From Parapristionchus giblindavisi (lineage: Eukaryota > Nematoda > Chromadorea > Rhabditida > Diplogasteridae): a stretch of 64,000 bases of DNA. The stretch lies in assembly GCA_943737045.1 (NCBI GenBank), contig CALSFV010000409.1:124001-188000 (forward strand). Reading direction: 5' to 3'. This document shows, one piece after another, positions 25,371-36,374 of the stretch; position 1 is the stretch's first letter; each line of letters begins with the position of its first letter. The position numbers and the translations under genes were made by a program. The notes under the pieces were generated by a model. The model made no database searches, was not told the origin of the DNA, and worked only from the letters and a program-made list of their open reading frames with translations.

Positions 25371-25716
25371 TAGTATTCATAATGAGGAAAAAGTTTATTT
25401 TGCAACATTACAGTGACTTACATGGTGAAATTTTTATGTTTTAGTGTATAATTTAAGACAAGGGAACAGAATCGACCGATGTCAAAGGAGCAGCGTTCCC
25501 GATGATTGGCTGTCAGCAGTTCGCAACTCTGAATTTACAGATATGATATGGAAAGCAATGGGACATGACGAGGAAATTCAATTGGTCGGTCCCTCGCTGT
25601 CTGCTACTCAGAGCGACAATCCCTAGAAATGTCCCTTTGCGGAATGCTTCCTTCATAGGTAGGAATTATTCCGTCACAGCTAACGAATTCAATTATATTT
25701 AAGAGAAAATTCTATA

Positions 25717-25962
25717 CTCCGGTATTTTTTGCTCGCGGGGCTCACCCTACGGTGAGCAAGAGACGGTGTGTCTCGCGGGGTGGACATCAACTCTCGCGGG
25801 GCTTCCACCCCACGGGGCACACCGTCTTGCCACCTCGCGGAGCACCTCGTCGAGAGCCACAGCTCGCGGGGCACACCGTCTAAGTGTTCTGCCCCGTGGT
25901 GTTCCTCGCGGCGTACACCACGGGATTGAACGGTGTGCCCCGCGAGCAAAAAAATACCGGAG
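25717..25962. mobile_element. GC-rich TA-flanked hairpin MITE, intron 10 of copy B
   Basis: Ends CTCCGGTATTTTTTGCTCG and its complement with TA on both sides. The arms consist of GCGGGGC/CACACCGTC units. The terminal bases are close to those of the CTCTGGTATTTC family. Confidence 0.75.
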
Positions 25963-26011
25963 TATTGTAAGACTTTTCTAATTCTCTTATAGATAATGCA
26001 TTTGTCCGTCG

Positions 26012-26032
26012 CCCCCCCCCCCCCCCCCCCCC
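26012..26032. repeat. Poly-C tract (21 nt)
   Basis: Uninterrupted C run in intron 10 of copy B. Confidence 0.95.
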
Positions 26033-26351
26033 GTTGTCGTTTCTATTTCATCTTCCAAGGTTCTCCCATACCTCCCAAGTTTCCACTGAACCCAAAACCC
26101 TCACCGATATCGCTACCTTAGCGACGGGCATGCATCAAGACCAACCCATTTCCTGCTAATTATAATATTATGGAACAAAGACTAAGAATACGTATTGTGA
26201 TTAATTTAATTAATAAAATATCAATTACCTCTAACAATACACATATCATTCCTTCGCCTTCAGCAATGTTCAGACAGCGCTCAAAGCATAAATTCAACGC
26301 TTTGATACTCTCCTGCATACTTAGCTGTTTCTTCCTCTTCCTGCATAGATC

Positions 26352-26474
26352 ATTAAAGGGAGAGTGATCTCACTCAATGGCCTCTTCAATGCGCACACTA
26401 TTTCACTGTTCTCTAACAAGGAGAGAGCGTAGATCGTTAAAGAGACCGTTAACAAAGGTGTCAGCCACTTTAAA
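26352..26474. mobile_element. TTTAAAGGGAG hairpin MITE, intron 9 of copy B
   Basis: Same family, adjacent to exon 10 of copy B. The right end is altered to CACTTTAAAG. A further partial copy lies at about 48155-48265. Confidence 0.65.
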
Positions 26475-26658
26475 GTGACATCAACAGGATACTCCGGTCT
26501 GGTCACACTCTCTCGTAGATAAAGAAAGCGAGAGATCATAGTCAGAGCGGAGAATTTCATTCGCTTTGTTTGTGTACGAGAGAGTGCGGTTTCGTATTCC
26601 GTTAAATTTCATTAAATTGCCAAATAAACAGTGGATTTTGACTTACAATTTTCACTCG

Positions 26659-27271
26659 TCAAAAAATCAAATTTTGGATATCTGGGTTCTCAAGGGTGCT
26701 AATGACGATGGTCATTTTCCTTTTTCACCTAGAGCAACCGTTGGCGACGTCGGGTTGAAATCGCGTTTTTAGCCTTTTCTTGTCACACGATGGTTCTAAA
26801 ATTAGCAGACTGTGCCCCCGGGGGCAGAATTTGATGGCGATTACTTTGCCAATTGATTTTTCATGAAAAAGTTGAGAAATTTTTAAAAATCGAATTTATC
26901 TCAACGGCAAAAGTGTTTTTTTGAGAGATGCAAAGATCGTACCGGAATGGTTGCAGGATCCAGTAGAAAAAATTTCAACCAATTTGCAGAAGCTGTTTTC
27001 GGGAAAATCAACTTTATATGTAATCATTTTGCCGCTGGAATGGATGCAAGAGGCGAGATAGTGTGGTGGTGAGAGAGAGCAGAGACGGAATGGCTGCCGT
27101 CTACCCCCTTCCTTCCCATGTTGGTCGCCTCTCCTGCCTCTCAGCTCTAATTTTAAACGCAACTTCAACGCTACGTCGTCTGGTCTCAGCGGTGGCTCTG
27201 GTGCAAAATGAACTTCACCATCGTCATCAGCACCCTTGAGAATCCACATACACAAAATTTGATTTTTTGAC
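26659..27271. repeat. About 610-bp inverted repeat, intron 9 of copy B
   Basis: GTCAAAAAATCAAATTTTGG at the left and AAATTTGATTTTTTGAC at the right, with TCTCAAGGGTGCT and its complement inside. The right flank (TTCTTACGCAAGCGGC) resembles the right end of the 4740-5726 palindrome. Confidence 0.65.
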
Positions 27272-27870
27272 TGTGCCAGATTTCACTGATTTTAGTTGAT
27301 TCTTACGCAAGCGGCTTCATATACAATGCAGGACGATTTTCGTTTTTCTCGATTTATAAAGAATTAATATTTATGATTATAGTAGCGATTGCTTTGCTTT
27401 TTGGGACGCTTAAATACGCCATAAAAACGAAAAGTAATGGTGGTTTTCCAGAAATGCCAAAATCATCACACCATAATAAAAATTGAATTTCAGCGCAATT
27501 CGTATGTGGCGCGATTTTTTAGAAAAATAGAAGAAAAATCGAAATCGCTTAAAGCGACGGAACTCATTTCCTTATTGTCGCTTTTTCTCTCATTATTCAT
27601 GCGCTCATTTCCTTTTTGTCGCTTTTTCTCTCATTATCACTGATGGATAAAATAAATAAATAAAAATTTAAAAATAAAAAAAATCCAAGCTCGTATTGCG
27701 AACAAAAATAGCACGAGTTATACGTTTAAGCAGCTCCCCATGCAGATTTCAATTGTGTATTCAATCAAATTCCTATTCTACATTTCATTTCAATATATTT
27801 TTTTTCAATATACGATATATCGAAATCAGTAAACATTGAATATTGTATACTCAGGTGTTTAAAAATTTAA

Positions 27871-28192
27871 AAGTGGAGACCCGCGAATTCATGCAAATCT
27901 CTTGCGTCTCGCTTATGCAAGCGTCAAGTGATATGCAAGAAGATAGGCAGTTCCTTAGCGTAGTGGTCAAGCCTCTGACTAGCTAGCGCATGGTCGCGGG
28001 TTCGAATCCTATTGCCGACCTTTTTTTCAAAAAGCGCGCCTTTGCCTGCGATTGCTAGCACGATTCATTCATGATTCTAGCAATCAAGAAGTTGAATTAG
28101 CATAACATAAATACTGTACGGTACGTAACATAACTTTTGCTAACTTTTTGTCTTTACAGTTTGTTCACGAAAATATTCGCGGGTTTCCGCCT
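27871..28192. mobile_element. TTAA-flanked element containing a tRNA-like sequence, intron 9 of copy B
   Basis: Ends AAGTGGAGACCCGCGAAT and ATTCGCGGGTTTCCGCCT with TTAA on both sides (27867-27870, 28193-28196). The tRNA-like block at 27955-28021 on the plus strand has TTAGCGTAGTGGTCAAG (A box) and GGGTTCGAATCC (B box). Confidence 0.7.
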
Positions 28193-28430
28193 TTAAAGTC
28201 TTCGCACCTTCACTTTAGATAGACTTGTAAGTCTATTTCAAGCAAAAAGTGATGTATCTCACTTGAAGTAGTCTTAAAGTTAACTTCAAGTCAGTGACGT
28301 ATTTTTAGTAGACTGCTAATTTTGAATTACCAGTGGCAGTATTCATGAACAACTGGAACCGTTTTCCGGGCAAATGTGGCGTCATTCCGTAGCCGGAGGA
28401 TTTTTGGAAAGCGCCTCCGCCTATGCTAAT

Positions 28431-29651
28431 GGTGATAAGACAGTTCGGAAAAAAATTGGGAAAATACCACTTGGGAGACGAATATTCGGAAAAGGACATT
28501 TCGGAAAATCCAACTGGGAGAAGGACATTTCGGAAAGTTTTTTTTTCGGAGAAGGACATTTCGGAATAGGACTGTAGCGACTTGTCGCTACTTTCATTCA
28601 TAATCAGTTTATTCCACAACAATAATATTCAAACTGGTATAATCAAATTACCAATCATTCTTATGAGCATGCCACTAGTATATAAGACCATTCTATCATC
28701 AACCACTTCACCTTATCGGTCCGATCCAGAGAGTCGACAATCTCATATTCAATCCCTCAAGTGGTTAAACCCCACACCCCAATCTCAGTGGTTAAACCCC
28801 ACACCTCAAACCCAGTGGTTAAACCCCACACCAACCAGTACGATCCCCAATTGTATAGTATAAATAAATATATTAATATAATCCTTTGTATTACACTACC
28901 ATTGTACCAAATAAGGGCAAGGGTAGTTCTCCTCCGTTGTATACCATAAGTCAAACAACATTCCCGTCGGGAGTCGTTACAAGGACATTTCGGAAAGTTC
29001 TTTTTCGGAGATTCAATTCCGGAAAAGGACATTTCGGAAAGTTCTTTTTCGGAGATTCAATTCCGGAAAAGGACATTTCGGAATATTTTCCTGGCGCAAA
29101 ACATTATGCTTGTCGAGATTATAGCAGTATTCTCACGTGAATACTTACAGGTGATTCAATCACGCGAATTCCTCAGTTGCCGTATTTGATACACGAATCT
29201 CCGATCACATCAAACTGACTTTTTTATAATATCAAGTCAATCGATGGCGGGTATTATGGGCCATTTATGATATTTAGTCATGAGATACAGTCACCTGTAA
29301 GTATACCCTTCTATAGGAGCAAGTCATGATAGACAACACTGAACACGTGTGAATACTGCTATATTCTCGACAAGCATCATGTTTTGCGCCAGGAAAATAT
29401 TCCGAGATATAGTTTTCCTGAATTAAATCACCGAAAAACACTTTCCGAAATGTCCTTTTCCGGAATTGAATCTCCGAAAAAGAACTTTCCGAAATGTCCT
29501 ATTCCGAAATGTCCTTCTCCGAAAAAAACTTTCCGAAATGTCCTTTTCCGAGATTCACTTTCCCAAAGAGTATTTTGCCATTTGGCTTTTCCCATTTGGA
29601 TTTCTCCCATTTGTTATTTTCCCAAATTTTTTTTCGAAATGTCTTATCACC
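28431..29651. mobile_element. Long-TIR palindromic element carrying a solo LTR, intron 9 of copy B
   Basis: Ends GGTGATAAGACA and TGTCTTATCACC start inverted arms built of repeated CATTTCGGAAA-type units. The flanks ATGCTAAT and ATGTTAAT form an imperfect 8-bp target duplication. Without the LTR it is about 0.8 kb. It lies inside a CGTAGGCGGAGG hairpin MITE whose halves are at about 28345-28430 and 29652-29692. An inner inverted pair (about 29085 and 29400) surrounds the centre. No protein is encoded. The target length would fit hAT- or Mutator-type elements; I cannot choose. Confidence 0.7.
28573..28981. mobile_element. Solo LTR, 409 bp, with 5-bp target duplication AGGAC
   Basis: It begins TGTAGCGAC and ends GTCGTTACA (TG...CA with near-perfect short inverted ends). 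AGGAC lies directly on both sides (28568-28572 and 28982-28986). Inside is a TATA-like GTATATAAGACC near 28680 and a region with AATAAAT near 28862. No primer site or gag-pol follows, so it is a solo LTR. It interrupts one arm of a palindromic element. Confidence 0.8.
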
Positions 29652-30560
29652 ATGTTAATGAGGTCACATTTTCCCTGAAAACGTTTCTAGCATACGGCCA
29701 CAGAGTAGAAGCATACCGATTAAACGATATTATGGTAGACATGGCGTTTTCTATGACAATATGATTACGAGGCTGCCTCATTGCATCCAGACATGCTTCA
29801 ACGCAGGCATTCACTTTCGATGGTTCCCATTCATTATTCTGTAATATTAATATTATTAAAAAATTTGTGACATTGAAAAGCTCAAATGCTCATTATAGAG
29901 TGCATTATAGAGGTATAGAGCTCTATTATTTGCCACCACGAATTGAATTTTCATCAAAACGTCTAATTTCAAGTCGTTTCCTAAGAGTCGGTGTGACAAG
30001 TAGGAAAATGCGCCCACTGAATGGAATGCACTGTATTTTTTAACGGCCCGATTTGCCATACGACCGATTTTTTATGGTATATGATTTATATATTTAGAAT
30101 CAGGATTTCAAGCTATTTTATATGAGATCAACTTGCTTTCCGTTTCCTGGTCCCTTTAAAATTGCGCACGCACGATTGCTCACGTTAGTTCAGTCTCATT
30201 CAATATGTTCAAAGTTCAAAATTCAATATGAAGAGGGCGATGCGGATGCCAGGCGAGTTTGGTGGGATGCATTAAAGCATGTGGCATCCAATGATTCTTT
30301 CTGTCACACTCTCCGCCGCGCGACTAAACCTGTCTGAGGTGCTCCGCTCTGACTAATGAACTGCCGTCTCAATTTTACAAATGAAATTGTGAAAACACAC
30401 CAAACCGCACTCCGCAAATTTGGAAAAGTCGCCTCAGCATCTCTTTTGCCCCGCTATTTCCATCTCTGTTGCATTTTGAACTAACGTGTGCTCAACAAAT
30501 GCGTATAGTACCGCAGGCTGGCGACCGAGACCGCAACGATGAAAAACTAGGGGTATTGAG

Positions 30561-30794
30561 CGTATAAAAAATCACTTGTTTTATTTGTAGAAGAGACTTT
30601 CTTGTTTTGCATGGTTCAAAAACAATGCCGATCTCTTTTATATATCAAATAGCGTGCGGCGAAGGTCAGCCGGGTTAGGTGACAGGCAGCGGAGAGATAA
30701 TCGAGAGGCGGGGCGAGATCTACCCTTTGAGCGACTTCCGTTCCTTAGAGCCCAGTGTCATTTTCTTATACAAGTTTTTTTTACATTTTATACG
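30561..30794. mobile_element. Diverged CCGTATAAAAT MITE, intron 8 of copy B
   Basis: Ends CGTATAAAAAATCACTTG and ACATTTTATACG. Confidence 0.6.
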
Positions 30795-31039
30795 CACAGT
30801 ATTATATATTTTTTCAAATGCCAACAACTTTCTAATCGTTGAAATTCTCTATTAACATATGAAATATATTACCCCCACGAGTAGATCTAGTTCTTCGTAA
30901 ATTTCCCAATCTTGTTTGTATTGCTTAATGTAGTAACTGAGGGTATACATGCTGTTTGAGGCATTACAATTATTACAGATCTGAACACTCTCCTTTATCC
31001 AAGGATATAAGGAAAGATCTTGCCAGTCGAGCTGCGTTC

Positions 31040-31109
31040 CTAAAACGCAGATTTCAGGGTCCTTTCGATTATCTGCACTGGACACGTAACCTGAAAACAG
31101 TGTACATAC
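31040..31109 (-). other. Scar of deleted exon 7 in copy B
   Basis: Only 70 bp separate exon 6 and exon 8. They begin with the exon 6 donor GTATGT and end in TTTTAG before exon 8. Retaining them gives a stop (the exon 6 frame runs to TAG). The acceptors GTTTTCAG and GTGCAG in the scar also lead to stops. TCCAG would restore the exon 8 frame but leaves a 32-nt intron. Confidence 0.7.
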
Positions 31110-33011
31110 CCATAGTTTGTGGCCTTTCCAATATCAAACACTCTAAGATCCTTTAGACTTGCTAAAGTGTCTGTTAAGTCTTCCATATTCATGCTTAATT
31201 TAAGTTCGTAAAGTCGAAGATTCATCAATTGCCTGGCTTCATTCAGACAAGATATATTACAAAGTAGAGGACACGAAGAGACGTCGAGCTGGAGAAGTTG
31301 AGGTAGTCCCTGAAGAAAATTTGTATTTTCGACATTGTTTTTTCTAGTTTTATAGGCGGGTTAGGTGAGAGGAAGAGGAGAGGTAATCGAGAGGAAGGGG
31401 AGAGAGCGCAGGCGCCAGCTGTCTCGGTATTTACATAGTTTAAAAAAAATTTCTTATGCAAGTACATTGTACACGAACAATAATGAATGAGTTGATTCAT
31501 GTTCAAAAGCAAAATAATTCTTATTTGACGTTCCGGGTCAACTTCGTTTAGGTGCGAAATCTTTTCTTTTGCTTTTTTTATTCTTGCTTTAGTTTTTTGT
31601 TCTGTTTATTTAAAGTATAATAAAACGACAGCCAGAATCAACATCTGTGTCAGAAATCCATCATTCGCGCCAAAAACTCGTTCAAACGTGATACAAGGAA
31701 GATCGTAAACAACAAACCTTTAGTAAAGTGTAGAGAATTTTCACAGTTAAATTCGATGTACTTGGTATAACAAGACTGTCCAATGTTGTAAATAAATCAA
31801 TCTAAATTAATTTTAATTTGATATTTCATTTCATTTCAAACAACTTTACAGGCTGGCCGATAAAGTTTGATATAGAAATTTAGAAATTTGATATAAGAGT
31901 TTTATTGTACAGTGCAATACGTACCTTAGAAAGAAAGCTTTTTGGTATATCTTCGAATCCAATTAGTTTAAGTTGATTCAGTGTATGACATTCACTCAAC
32001 GATTCAGGAACAGTGTCTGAATGAACCAAAATATATATATAAATAAACAAATCGATGCTCTTCAATCTTGAATAATTCTTCGTTTTCGTTATTTATTAAA
32101 ATTTATTTTTTTTCAGAATCTACGACGCCGCTACACTTGATCCTTTTCGAATAGTGAATCATGAAACATAATTTAGGGAAAAATAGATAGACATACCCTC
32201 GAAGTCCTCGCTCAATACTTCGTCGGCAATATCTTGATGGAACGGAAAGCAATTCTCATCGAACGAACCTATATTTGTACCTTTTAATTATCATTTATTT
32301 AATCAAACGACAGTCTAATAGTGTTGTTTAGTCGAATAAAATTCTCGAATATTTTCGGTCGACTATCATTATTCGTTTTATTCGACCGGAATATTTAGTC
32401 GAGAATAAAACAGAGAAATTATTCGAAAATAGCATTTAGCCTCGACTAAATTTTCATTTAGTTCGGAATAAAATGAAATTGGCACTTTCCTGATTTTTGA
32501 CCCGGGGAAAATTTGCATTAAACTCCCTATCATTCACTACTCTCCATTTTAGTTTCTATTTCTCCATTGCGCGGTCTAAATGTGTTGTAAAATGTGTAAA
32601 AACCGACCCTGCCATTGCGGGATGCGAAGATAAAATGAATAATTGCTCTCAATTTTCGTACTCTCTCGTTCAAATCCTAACACAATTTAATATAATTACA
32701 AATATCTATAAAAACCGTCTTCCTTCTTCTTCGTTTCAGTCCAGCGCTCTCCCATTTGGAGGAGAGGGCGGGGAGCACGGGCCCCCATTGGACTGCCTTC
32801 CCTAAAATGGGAGGGCATGACTCCCCATAACAATTTATTATATAAATTACCCCGGGCCAAAAAAACAGGAAAGTTCCATGAAATTTTTCATGTTTTTCTT
32901 TCTCATTAGGTAGTATGACAACTAAGTACCCTTCCCTTGGAGAGGACCACTCGGCCCGAAAACTAAAATGGGAAATGAGCGGGTACACTCGACAGAATTC
33001 GATAATAAAGT

Positions 33012-33220
33012 CCGTATAAAATGTACTTGCATAATTGCCTTGCTACTGGCTGCTAAACAGAGAAAGAACTATCGATCAACTCCCCACTATATCCTGCCTT
33101 CCTTCCTCGCTCTATCTGATCTACCTACAATCTCACTTGTGTTCTCTCTTCAAACATAGATACACATTGTGTCTACGGCTGGCTACTCTCGTACCAAATA
33201 AACAAGTGTATTTTATACGG
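33012..33220. mobile_element. CCGTATAAAAT MITE, intron 2 of copy B
   Basis: 209 bp, ends CCGTATAAAATGTACTTG and GTGTATTTTATACGG, very close to the 4045-4254 copy. Confidence 0.75.
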
Positions 33221-33718
33221 TAAATATCAGTCGAGCATAATAGTCTAACGACCTATTTATTCGAGAATAAAATGAGGAAATTTTTTTGGAATCATTTTTG
33301 GTCAGGAACAATTTTTTATTCGAGAATGACATCTAGTTCATCTAACAACACTACTGTCTAATATACTTTTTATTAGCTTTTAACGTTTAGGGAACATTGG
33401 AAGGGTGGTAGATACTAATGCTTGTACCTATCTAGTAGATAGCTACAAGCATTAATTAACCATTCAAAATTTAAATTAACGAATTTAGAGAATTTAATTT
33501 AAATTCTTCTAGAATCAGCCAACTTACTATCAAAATCTATCAAATTTCCGTATAAAATCAACTTCTTCAGACGATGTTGAAGAATGGTTGATATTGAATC
33601 GTTGTCTGATTCGGTGAGTCTAATCTCCGCCTGAAATTTGCATTACCAACTTAAATGAATAAGCATAAACTAAATGATCTTCCCGCGTAAGCCAGTCCTC
33701 ATTTAAGAACCCGGATAA

Positions 33719-33855
33719 GGACTCGGTTATGGACTCGGTTATGGACTCGGTTATGGACTGGGTTAAGGACTCGGTTATGGACTCGGTGATGGACTCGGTT
33801 ATGGACTGGGTTAAGGACTCGGTTATGGAATCGGTTATGGAGTCAGTTATGAACT
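33719..33855. repeat. 12-bp minisatellite GGACTCGGTTAT, intron 1 of copy B
   Basis: About eleven units with few changes. A shorter version occurs in the matching intron of copy A at about 14785-14830, so it predates the A/B split. Confidence 0.8.
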
Positions 33856-34570
33856 CTTCTAGCGCTGCGAAAGCATTTGCGAAAAGCACAGAATTTTAAA
33901 TATATGCAAATATTGGCCAAATAATAGTTAGCAGTGTTGCGAGAGCGGGAGTGAAAAGAAAAAAGGGTTAAAGTGAGAGAGTATGTCCGAATGTGCGAGA
34001 GAGAGAGAAAAGACAGGACATGTGATTCACAGAGGGCAATTATTTGACTGTATTGTATATTATATTGAAAAGCATATATTATATAAATGTAACGAATTTG
34101 TTGAAGTTTACGACCTGAATTGGTTACTGTTTTTATTGGAATATTGTCAAGGTTTTCAAGTTAAGCTCTAGAACAGAGTTTCGAGAGCAGTCATGATGTG
34201 ACAGAGAAAAAGGTAGAGCGGAAAAAAATAGAGTACCCGCAAGTGAGAGAGCGGAGATGGTCAGAGAAGACGATGGTGTGCTATACCGTAGTATTTGGCA
34301 TTTTGCCAATTTTTCAACCTGCGTTCCCCAATGAGTTGGTGAAAATTGCGTATGTTAAAATGCTGTGTAATGTACCTCGGTTATAGTAAATCTCTTTGTA
34401 TCAAGTAACGATAAGGAAGAGTTTAGGCGACATTTCCAATTCAAACTTCGAATTACACCATTTGAAATGGAAATCGGTAGCGGTGAGTCAAATGCAGGTA
34501 TTCGTTTGGCTATAATTAGATCAGACAACCGATCTATTGCTATCTCCTCGAGGCTCTTGTAGACAGACAT

Positions 34571-34578
34571 CTGAAATG
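34571..34578 (-). promoter_or_regulatory. Likely trans-splice acceptor before copy B start codon
   Basis: ATTTCAG directly precedes the ATG at 34570 on the minus strand, as in the other copies. Confidence 0.5.
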
Positions 34579-34940
34579 AATGATTTAAAAAATATATAAT
34601 CTGAATTCCTTCCGTGCGCAGTTTTTGCGTGACTCGCGCGAAAAAACGTTTACTTCGAGCGAAACGTTGTAGTTTGAAGGAAACTGAATGTGATGGGTAT
34701 CACGGCATGTATATAAAAGGGCACAACATTTCGAGAGCGGTCATGGTGTAGCAGAGGAAAAAAAAAGTAGAACGAAAAAGAGAGGGCGCGCATAGACGAG
34801 AAAGGCGTACCAGCATACTATACCGTATTTTTCAGGCATTACTCCTCCGGGTTTTCAATGAGCGCTCTCAATGTGTTGGAGAATCCCTGTTTCACGACGT
34901 GGGGAAAAGGATTGATGGGTGAAAAGATAAACGGATATCT

Positions 34941-35842
34941 TATATAGGCACTAGGTCGAATGATAACCGTTGAATAAGAACCTACTGGATGATAACCGGA
35001 AGCTACCGAATGAGAACTGAGCGTATGAGAACCCACTCAATGAGAACCTACAGGATTAGAACCCACCGGATGAGCACTGAGCGTATGAGAACACACCAGA
35101 TGATAACCGGCTGAATGAGAACCCACCGGATGGGAACACACTGAATGAGAACCCACTGAATGAGAACCGACCGGATGAGAACCCACTGAGTGAGAACGTG
35201 TCGGATGAGAACTCAGCGGCCATTTTATGCCAAATTTTGGGCTGATCACGGGTAGATCAGTCTGACATTTCAAAATGTGTCGGATGAGAACTCAGCGGTC
35301 ATTTTATGAAAAAATTGTTCGAAAGATGTCAAATCGATCGAGCATTGATAAAACAAGTAAGAAATGGTCACCCAGGCGCCAAAACGCCGGCGCCCGCGCC
35401 CAAATAAAAAAATGTTCTGGTATTTGTTTTATCAATGCTCCATCGATTTGACTTAAGAACAATTTTTGATTTGGGCGCCGGCGCCGGCATCCTGGAAATG
35501 TCAGACTGATCTACCCGTGATCAGCGCAAAATTTGGCATAAAATGGCCGCTGAGTTCTCATCCGACACGTTTTCATTCTGCGGGTTCTCATCCGGTCGGT
35601 TCTCATTCAGTAGGTTCTCATTCGGTCGGTTCTCATTCAGTAGGTTCTCATTCGGTCGGTTCTAATACGCTCAGTTCTCACTTAGTGGGTTATCATCTTG
35701 CGTGTTCTCATTCACTCGGTTCTTAAGAGACCAGTTCTCATTGAGTGGGTTCTCATACGCTCAGTTCTCATCCGGTAGCTTCCGGTTATCATCCAGTAGG
35801 TTCTTATTCAACGGTTATCATTCGACCTAGTGCCCTTATATA
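34941..35842. repeat. 0.9-kb palindrome with minisatellite arms between divergent genes B and C
   Basis: TATAGGCACTAGGTCGAATG at the left faces CATTCGACCTAGTGCCCTTATA at the right. Each arm contains a diverged 14-15 bp minisatellite (ATGAGAACCCACCGG on the left, CGGTTCTCATTC on the right). The centre near 35400 is GC-rich (GCCGGCGCC). It occupies half of the B-C intergenic space, where promoters of both genes would lie. Confidence 0.8.
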
Positions 35843-36365
35843 CTTTCGTGCTATGGTTGTCGACGTTAATTGTATACGATATTCGAAAAAGGAGAAAAAA
35901 AGATGAAAAATGGGTTGTGGTGGATAGATTTAATGCATGCTATAGTCCTAATATCTATCACTCTACTCGTGCAAGAAAAAGCTTGCACAGGTCACAGAGA
36001 AGGCCATATCGTTGCCAGAAGGATCTCCCTCTCCCACCTTCTCCTTCTCAGCTTGAGATGTCTGGGGGAGGGACTATGCATCTCTGTGAACGCTTTCTAT
36101 TGCAAAAGTAGAGTGATAGACATTCGGATAATGGCCTAAACACTACATCGTCTTATATTTATTATCGTTTTTTCCCTATCCGCCACTGCCCATTTTTTTT
36201 CTAATTTTAGAGATATTTTCTACCTTACCAATATGTATCTTTCCTATTTTTCAATCGAAAGTCCGTAAAAAACTAAAAACTAAAGAAGTATTTCGAAACT
36301 TTTACTTACCATTTTTTGAATTTTTTTCACTTGGGAATTCAATTAATATTTCTTTTAAAAACTAT

Positions 36366-36374
36366 TAATTTCAG
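36366..36374 (+). promoter_or_regulatory. Likely trans-splice acceptor before copy C start codon
   Basis: TTAATTTCAG ends directly at the ATG at 36375. The about 90 bp upstream are shared with copy D, so the acceptor lies inside the duplicated block. Confidence 0.55.

Larger units (their letters stand above)
21464..34570 (-). pseudogene. zyg11-like: ZYG-11-like protein, copy B: exon 7 deleted, stop in exon 15
   Basis: Exons in order: 34570-34376, 33630-33528, 32268-32197, 32016-31925, 31801-31718, 31309-31110, (7 absent), 31039-30873, 29838-29717, 26340-26229, 25528-25422, 25042-24876, 24171-24068, 23967-23885, 23731-23593, 23523-23435, 22130-22011, 21611-21464. Exon 18 ends in a stop. Exon 7 (176 nt in A, C and D) is missing, leaving 70 bp between exons 6 and 8. 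Joining exon 6 directly to exon 8 shifts the frame. In exon 15 a CAA of copy A is TAA at 23692-23694. Every other exon is open. Length differences from A and C in exons 3, 4, 9, 10, 15, 16 and 18 are multiples of three, so coding loss looks recent. An in-frame rescue through an acceptor inside the 70 bp scar would need a 32-nt intron, and the exon 15 stop would remain. It may still make a truncated product. Confidence 0.75.
34571..36374. other. B-C divergent intergenic region
   Basis: 1.8 kb between the two first ATGs. It holds the large palindrome, a TATATAAAAGG sequence at about 34710, and a roughly 120-bp segment (about 34735-34850) repeated directly in intron 1 of copy B (about 34180-34320). 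No convincing gene. Confidence 0.6.

Noticed and set aside
25689..25981. Overlapping 71-86 codon frames on both strands
   Set aside because: They are products of the GC-rich hairpin MITE at 25717-25962.
34941..35842. CRISPR-like array
   Set aside because: Short diverged repeats without unique spacers, arranged as a palindrome in a genome with introns. A minisatellite.
35870..36139. Short frame with a hydrophobic stretch in the B-C spacer
   Set aside because: A signal-peptide-like run is visible but there is no homology, splice or initiation evidence. Too weak to call.
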